DNA from: CANJIV01 sp046330225
GTDB taxonomy: Bacteria; Actinomycetota; Thermoleophilia; Solirubrobacterales; Solirubrobacteraceae
NCBI GenBank assembly: GCA_046330225.1
Contig: JAXLTD010000003.1
Location: 310,001 to 374,000, forward strand
Reading direction: 5' to 3'
DNA length: 64,000 nucleotides
Shown: positions 60,292 through 64,000 of the stretch, piece by piece
Layout: each line of letters starts with the position of its first letter
Numbering within the stretch: position 1 is the first letter of the stretch
Notes under the pieces: generated by a model
What the model was told of the DNA's origin: nothing
Database searches by the model: none
Seen by the model: only the letters and a program-made list of their open reading frames with translations
Position numbers and translations under genes: made by a program

Positions 60292-60981
60292 TCAGGACGA
60301 GGCCACCGTCACCTTCTCGATGACGACGGGCTCGACGGGCTGCTCGGTGGACGGATCGGTCGGGACCGCCCCGATGCGCTCGACGACCGGGAGCCCGCGC
60401 GTGACCCGTCCGGCCACGGCGTAGTCGGGGGGCAGCCCGGCGTCATCGCCGGTCACCACGAAGAACTGGCTGCCGGACGTTCCCGCCGGCTCGGTCTGGG
60501 TCTTGGCCATCGCGACGACGCCCTTGGTGTAGGCGGTTCCCTCCGGCGGAGGCTCGGTGACCGAGTAGCCGGGGCCGCCCTGGCCGTTGCCGAGCGGGTC
60601 GCCGCCCTGGATCACGAACCCGTCCACGATGCGGTGAAACGTGAGGCCGTCGTAGAAGCCGGAGCGGGCCAGCGCGGCGAACGACGACGCCGTCTTGGGG
60701 CTGCGCTTCGCGTCCAGGGCGATCGTGAACGTCCCGCACGTGGTCTGCACGGTCGCGGTCCAGGCCTTCGCCGGATCCAGCACGGTCGCCGGGGCCTGGA
60801 GCTTCTGCTCGCCCTTCGGCGCAGGCGCCGTCACCTTGCGGCACCCCGGTGCGGGCCCCTGCGTGTCCGGGGGCGCCGAGGCCTGGGTCGTGTCCTGGCT
60901 CCCGCCCCCGCTGCCGCAGCCGGAGACCGCCGCGGCAGCCAGCACGGTCGCGGCCAGCACGGTGAGGGGATGGCGCGGCAC
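60292..60981 (-). CDS. Cyclophilin-type peptidyl-prolyl isomerase, lipoprotein
   Basis: 229 aa. A lipobox VSGCGSG sets the lipidated Cys near residue 20. A Thr/Ser linker and the cyclophilin domain (about 75-229) follow. Active-site elements FYDGLTFHRIVDGFVIQGGDP, the GTSGSQFFVV segment and GRVTRGLPVVERI are intact. It would catalyse prolyl isomerisation of exported proteins on the outer membrane face. GTG start chosen for the signal peptide. It is divergent from the HAD gene. Confidence 0.93.
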   Translation of the reverse strand: MPRHPLTVLAATVLAAAAVSGCGSGGGSQDTTQASAPPDTQGPAPGCRKVTAPAPKGEQKLQAPATVLDPAKAWTATVQTTCGTFTIALDAKRSPKTASSFAALARSGFYDGLTFHRIVDGFVIQGGDPLGNGQGGPGYSVTEPPPEGTAYTKGVVAMAKTQTEPAGTSGSQFFVVTGDDAGLPPDYAVAGRVTRGLPVVERIGAVPTDPSTEQPVEPVVIEKVTVASS

Positions 60982-61006
60982 GGCCCGGGAGGATAATGCG
61001 CCGCCG

Positions 61007-61810
61007 ATGGCGCTGTCCCCCCTCCTCGCCCGGTATGACCGGGTCCTCCTCGACCTCGACGGCTGCGTGTGGGTCGGCGGCGATCCCACGCCGCGCGCTC
61101 CCGAGGCGATCGCGGCCCTGCGCGCCGCCGGCATCGGTGTCGCCTTCGTCACGAACGACTCCGGACGCAGCGCCGAAGAGTTCGTGCGCAAGCTCTGGCG
61201 CCTGGGCTTCCAGGCGTCCGCCGAGGAGGTCGTGACGGTCGGGGGCGCACTGCAGCATCTGCTCGCGGAGCGCGCCGACCGCCTCGCCACGGCGACGGTG
61301 ATCGGCAGCCCCGCCATCCACGCCCACGTCGCCGACGCCGGGCTGCGCATCGTGAACGGCACCGAGTTCGGGCCGCGGGCCGACGTCGCCGTCGTCGCCG
61401 CCCACCCGGGCTTTCACTACGGGGAGCTGCGCGAGGCGACCCAGGCCGTGCTCCGCGGCGCGGAGCTCGTGACCGCCGGCCGCGATCCGATCTTCCCGAT
61501 GCCCGACGGCGCCTGGCCCGGGACCGGCGCGATCGTCGCCGCCGTCGAGGCCGCCACGGGCCGGACGGCGGCGCTCGTGGGCAAGCCGGACCCCCAGATC
61601 TACTTCACCGCCCTGGACCGCATGGGCCCCGGGCGGGCGCTCGTGGTGGGCGACCGCCTGGACTCCGACCTCGCCGGCGCCGCCGCCGCCGGGCTCGACG
61701 CGGCGATCGTCCTCACCGGCGCGACGCCGCGCGCGGAGGCCGAGGCCGCGGACAGCCCCCGGCCGGTCGCCGTCGCCGACTCCCTCGCCGCGCTCGTCCT
61801 CGCGCGCTGA
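61007..61810 (+). CDS. HAD-superfamily phosphatase, NagD-like
   Basis: 267 aa, HAD subclass IIA. Motif I LLDLDGCVWVG has a normal nucleophile Asp, followed by the acid/base Asp position altered to Cys (DLDGCVW; many NagD-like proteins have DxDGV/T). Motif II is FVTNDSGRS, motif III the VGKPDPQIY lysine, and motif IV VVGDRLDSDLAGA. It is likely to act on phosphosugars or 4-nitrophenyl-phosphate-like substrates. A GATAAT element (60992-60997) ends 9 nt before the ATG. Confidence 0.92.
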   Translation: MALSPLLARYDRVLLDLDGCVWVGGDPTPRAPEAIAALRAAGIGVAFVTNDSGRSAEEFVRKLWRLGFQASAEEVVTVGGALQHLLAERADRLATATVIGSPAIHAHVADAGLRIVNGTEFGPRADVAVVAAHPGFHYGELREATQAVLRGAELVTAGRDPIFPMPDGAWPGTGAIVAAVEAATGRTAALVGKPDPQIYFTALDRMGPGRALVVGDRLDSDLAGAAAAGLDAAIVLTGATPRAEAEAADSPRPVAVADSLAALVLAR

Positions 61811-61835
61811 CCCGCGGCGGTACAGTGGCGCCGCC

Positions 61836-62714
61836 ATGGCCGCGCCGGTTGCCCTCATCGTGAACCCCGCCGCCGGCGGCGGCCGCGCCGCGTCCGTGCT
61901 TCCCGGCGTCCTCGCGGCGCTCGCCGCGCGGGGCCTGGACGTCCGGGCTGCCGAGACCGGCGGCCTGGACGACGCCCGCGAACTGGCTGCCGCCGCCGCG
62001 CAGGCCGGGGAGACCGTGGTGACGCTGGGCGGCGACGGCCTGCTGGGCGCGGTGGCGGGCGTCTTGGCCGGCACGGAGGCCGTGGTCGGCATCCTCCCCG
62101 GCGGCCGGGGCAACGACTTCGCCCGGTGCCTGGGAATACCCGCCGACCCCGAAGCCGCGTGCGACGTCGTGGCCGCCGGCCGCGTCAAGGCCCTGGACGT
62201 CGGCGACGTCGACGGCCGCACGTTCGTCGGGATCGCGAGCTGCGGGTTCGACTCCGACGCGAACCGCATCGCGAACGAGTCCACGGTCGTGAAGGGCAAC
62301 CTGGTCTACGCCTACGCCGCGCTGCGCGCGCTGGCCGAGTGGCGCCCCGCCCGGTTCGAGGTGACGGTGGACGGGACCGAGACGATGGCCTTCACCGGCT
62401 ACAGCGTCGTCGCGGCGAACTCGAAGGCCTACGGCGGCGGCATGTTCGTGGCGCCGGACGCCGAGCTCGACGACGGCAGGCTCGATCTCGTGCTCACCGG
62501 ACGCGTCACGAAGCGGCGGTTCCTGGCGAACCTGCCCAAGGTGTTCAAGGGCACGCACATCGAGGAGCCGGCCGTGCACGTGCGCCGGGCCGCGGAAGTT
62601 CGCATCGCCGCCGACCGGCCGTTCACGGTCTACGCCGACGGCGATCCGATCGCCGAGCTGCCCGCCACGGTGCGAATCCGCCCGCGAGCGCTGCGCGTCC
62701 TGGTTCCGGCGTGA
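61836..62714 (+). CDS. Diacylglycerol/lipid kinase family protein (YegS/DagK-like)
   Basis: 292 aa. Conserved parts are VALIVNPAAGGGRA, the nucleotide-binding TLGGDGLLGAVAGV, PGGRGNDFARCLGIP, and the C-terminal GGGMFVAPDAELDDGRLDLVL with its metal-site acidic residues. It phosphorylates diacylglycerol or a related lipid at the membrane. A TACAGT -10 box (61821-61826) lies 9 nt upstream. Its stop overlaps the methyltransferase start (GTGA), so the two are coupled. Confidence 0.93.
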   Translation: MAAPVALIVNPAAGGGRAASVLPGVLAALAARGLDVRAAETGGLDDARELAAAAAQAGETVVTLGGDGLLGAVAGVLAGTEAVVGILPGGRGNDFARCLGIPADPEAACDVVAAGRVKALDVGDVDGRTFVGIASCGFDSDANRIANESTVVKGNLVYAYAALRALAEWRPARFEVTVDGTETMAFTGYSVVAANSKAYGGGMFVAPDAELDDGRLDLVLTGRVTKRRFLANLPKVFKGTHIEEPAVHVRRAAEVRIAADRPFTVYADGDPIAELPATVRIRPRALRVLVPA

Positions 62715-63478
62715 CGGCGGCCGAGCGCGAGCGGGTCATCTGGCACGACGTCGAGTGCGGGGCGTACGCCGCCGATCTCCCCCTGTGGCGGGACCTTGCG
62801 GCTGCGGCGGAGGGACCGGTGCTCGACGTCGGCGCCGGGTCCGGACGGGTGGCGCTCGACCTCGCCGCACGGGGCCACGAGGTCGTCGCGCTCGATCTCG
62901 ATGCGGCGCTGCTCGCGGCGCTGCGCGAGCGGGCCGGCGGCCTCCCCGTCGCCGCCGCCCAGGCCGACATGCGGGCCTTCCAGCTCGGCCGGCACTTTGC
63001 CCTGATCCTCGTGCCGATGCAGACCGTCCAGCTCCTCGGCAGCCCCGCCGAGCGGGCCGAGTTCCTGGGCTGCGCCCGGCGCCACGCCGCTCCGGGCGGC
63101 CTGCTCGCCATGGCGCTGGCCGATCCGTTCGAGGGGATGTCCCCGCACGACGGGCCGGACGAGCTGCCCGTCCCCGACCTGCGGGAGGTTGCCGGCGTCG
63201 TGTACGCAAGCCAGCCGATCGCGGTGCGCGAGGTGGCCGGCGGCACCGAGATCGAGCGTATCCGCCAGCGCGTGGGCGCCGACGGCTCGGTCGTGCGCGC
63301 TCCGGACGTCGTCCGCGTCACGGCGCTGGCCCCAGCGACGCTCGAGGCCGAGGCCGCCGCCGCCGGCTTTTCGCCCCGCCCGCGGCACGCGATCGCGCCG
63401 ACCCCCGACCACGTGGGGAGCACGGTGGTCGTGGCGCAGGCCCCGTCCGCCGGCGCCGCTACGGTTGCGGCTCCGTGA
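62711..63478 (+). CDS. SAM-dependent methyltransferase
   Basis: 255 aa, class I Rossmann fold. Motif I reads VLDVGAGSGRVALDLAARGHEVVALDLD (about 35-62), and the substrate side includes MQTVQLLGSPAERAEFL. The substrate is unknown. GTG start overlaps the lipid-kinase stop, and its own stop overlaps the MazG-like start, so three genes form a translationally coupled set. Confidence 0.9.
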   Translation: MTAAERERVIWHDVECGAYAADLPLWRDLAAAAEGPVLDVGAGSGRVALDLAARGHEVVALDLDAALLAALRERAGGLPVAAAQADMRAFQLGRHFALILVPMQTVQLLGSPAERAEFLGCARRHAAPGGLLAMALADPFEGMSPHDGPDELPVPDLREVAGVVYASQPIAVREVAGGTEIERIRQRVGADGSVVRAPDVVRVTALAPATLEAEAAAAGFSPRPRHAIAPTPDHVGSTVVVAQAPSAGAATVAAP

Positions 63479-63804
63479 AGCTCTCCGAGTACCAGTCCGC
63501 ATCCAGGGCCACCGCGATCTATCCGGACGCCGGGTCGAACCTGACCTATCCGGCGCTCGGACTCTGCGGCGAGGCGGGCGAATGCGCCGAGAAGGTGAAG
63601 AAGGCGATGCGGGACGACGGCGGCGTCCTGACCGAGGAGCGCCGCGAGGCGCTGGCCGGCGAGCTGGGCGACGTGCTCTGGTACGTGGCGCAGCTCGCCA
63701 CCGAGGCCGGCCTGGAGCTCGAGGACGTCGCCGCCGCGAACCTGGAGAAGCTGCGCTCGCGGGCCGAGCGCCGCGTCCTGTCGGGCAGCGGCGACGCCCG
63801 GTAG
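63475..63804 (+). CDS. MazG-like nucleotide pyrophosphohydrolase
   Basis: 109 aa. The single MazG module shows LGLCGEAGECAEKVKKAMRDD (the E-x2-E metal motif) and LAGELGDVLWYVAQLATEAG (E-x3-D motif), all four metal ligands being present. It hydrolyses NTPs or dNTPs to monophosphates and pyrophosphate. GTG start overlaps the methyltransferase stop; a TACGGT box (63460-63465) could also give a leaderless transcript of its own. Confidence 0.92.
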   Translation: MKLSEYQSASRATAIYPDAGSNLTYPALGLCGEAGECAEKVKKAMRDDGGVLTEERREALAGELGDVLWYVAQLATEAGLELEDVAAANLEKLRSRAERRVLSGSGDAR

Positions 63805-63818
63805 GCCCCGGGAGGGCG

Positions 63819-64000
63819 TCAGGCCGCGACGATCCGGGTCGCCGTGGCCTTCCAGCTCGCGACGACGGCCACGCCCGGAGCGAGTCCGAGATCGCGCGCG
63901 GCGCCCGCGGTCACCTCGGCGACGAGCGGCTGCGGGGCCTCGAGCCCGACCCGAATCCGCGGGCCGAGTGCCGTGACCGAGGTGACGCGCACCGGAAGGC
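63819..64000 (-). CDS. Molybdate/sulfate-type ABC transporter ATPase, C-terminal TOBE part (5' partial)
   Basis: The frame is open from the window edge to a TGA at 63819-63821 and encodes ~60 residues: LPVRVTSVTALGPRIRVGLE, then PLVAEVTAGAARDLGLAPG and VVASWKATATRIVAA. This is a TOBE domain as found at the C-terminus of ModC/CysA-type ATPases, where it binds the oxyanion or regulates the pump. The ATPase part lies outside the window. It converges with the MazG-like gene. Confidence 0.65.
   Translation of the reverse strand, partial: LPVRVTSVTALGPRIRVGLEAPQPLVAEVTAGAARDLGLAPGVAVVASWKATATRIVAA

Overview
The window is very GC-rich, densely packed bacterial DNA. Gene content points to a deep-branching actinobacterium, most like Thermoleophilia/Solirubrobacterales. 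Indicators are two WS/DGAT-type wax ester/triacylglycerol synthases, an FtsR-like MerR regulator beside a GarA-like FHA protein, a SigK/RskA-type sigma/anti-sigma pair, DUF3105 and DUF3052 proteins, a cyclic-di-AMP (ydaO) riboswitch before a cell-wall gene, and many starts with an actinobacterial TANNNT -10 box only 6-9 nt upstream. The lineage is inferred from gene content, not from a marker phylogeny.

Layout. 1-20.5 kb: acyl-CoA ligase (partial), typA, an RHH-like regulator, ispG, two divergent secreted glycosidases, sodA, proS, then a compact run pgsA-like / RsiG-like / GarA-like / ftsR / apt, followed by a membrane HTH protein, nadE, DUF3105, a WS/DGAT and an ECF sigma factor. 20.6-23 kb: c-di-AMP riboswitch, a frameshifted RlpA-like gene, dinB. 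23.0-23.7 kb is apparently non-coding. 23.7-39.5 kb: thioredoxin/TPR protein, hydrolase, DUF3052, VOC proteins, a tocopherol-cyclase-like protein, PQQ-like beta-propeller, Tim44-like protein, SDR, aldehyde dehydrogenase, cupredoxin, SigK/RskA pair and Nudix hydrolase. 39.6-41.3 kb: a secreted collagen-like protein.

41.4-47.5 kb is the most interesting part: a complete-looking filamentous-phage (inovirus-like) provirus, all main genes on the minus strand in the classic order (ssDNA-binding candidate, small Zn protein, minor membrane proteins, major coat protein, adsorption protein with PASTA-like repeats, gpVI-like protein, Zot/gpI ATPase, HUH Rep). It lies between two copies of a 12-bp core. 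Joining the outer halves rebuilds a site resembling actinobacterial dif, implying XerCD-mediated integration. The Zot gene and one minor gene carry frameshifts, so the copy may be decaying or the sequence may contain indel errors.

47.6-64 kb: glycosyltransferase, MMPL transporter, FTR1 iron permease with a double iron-box-like operator, GAP-family protein, second WS/DGAT, L,D-transpeptidase with an altered motif, FUSC-type protein, thioesterase/HxlR divergent pair, SRAP protein, cyclophilin lipoprotein, HAD phosphatase, lipid kinase, methyltransferase, MazG-like protein, and the end of a molybdate/sulfate-type ABC ATPase.

Themes are lipid storage and envelope metabolism (FadD, PgsA, WS/DGAT, lipid kinase, MMPL), cell-wall remodelling (RlpA, L,D-transpeptidase), second-messenger control (c-di-AMP riboswitch, possible c-di-GMP-binding RsiG-like protein), and metal/oxidative stress (SOD, FTR1, cupredoxin).
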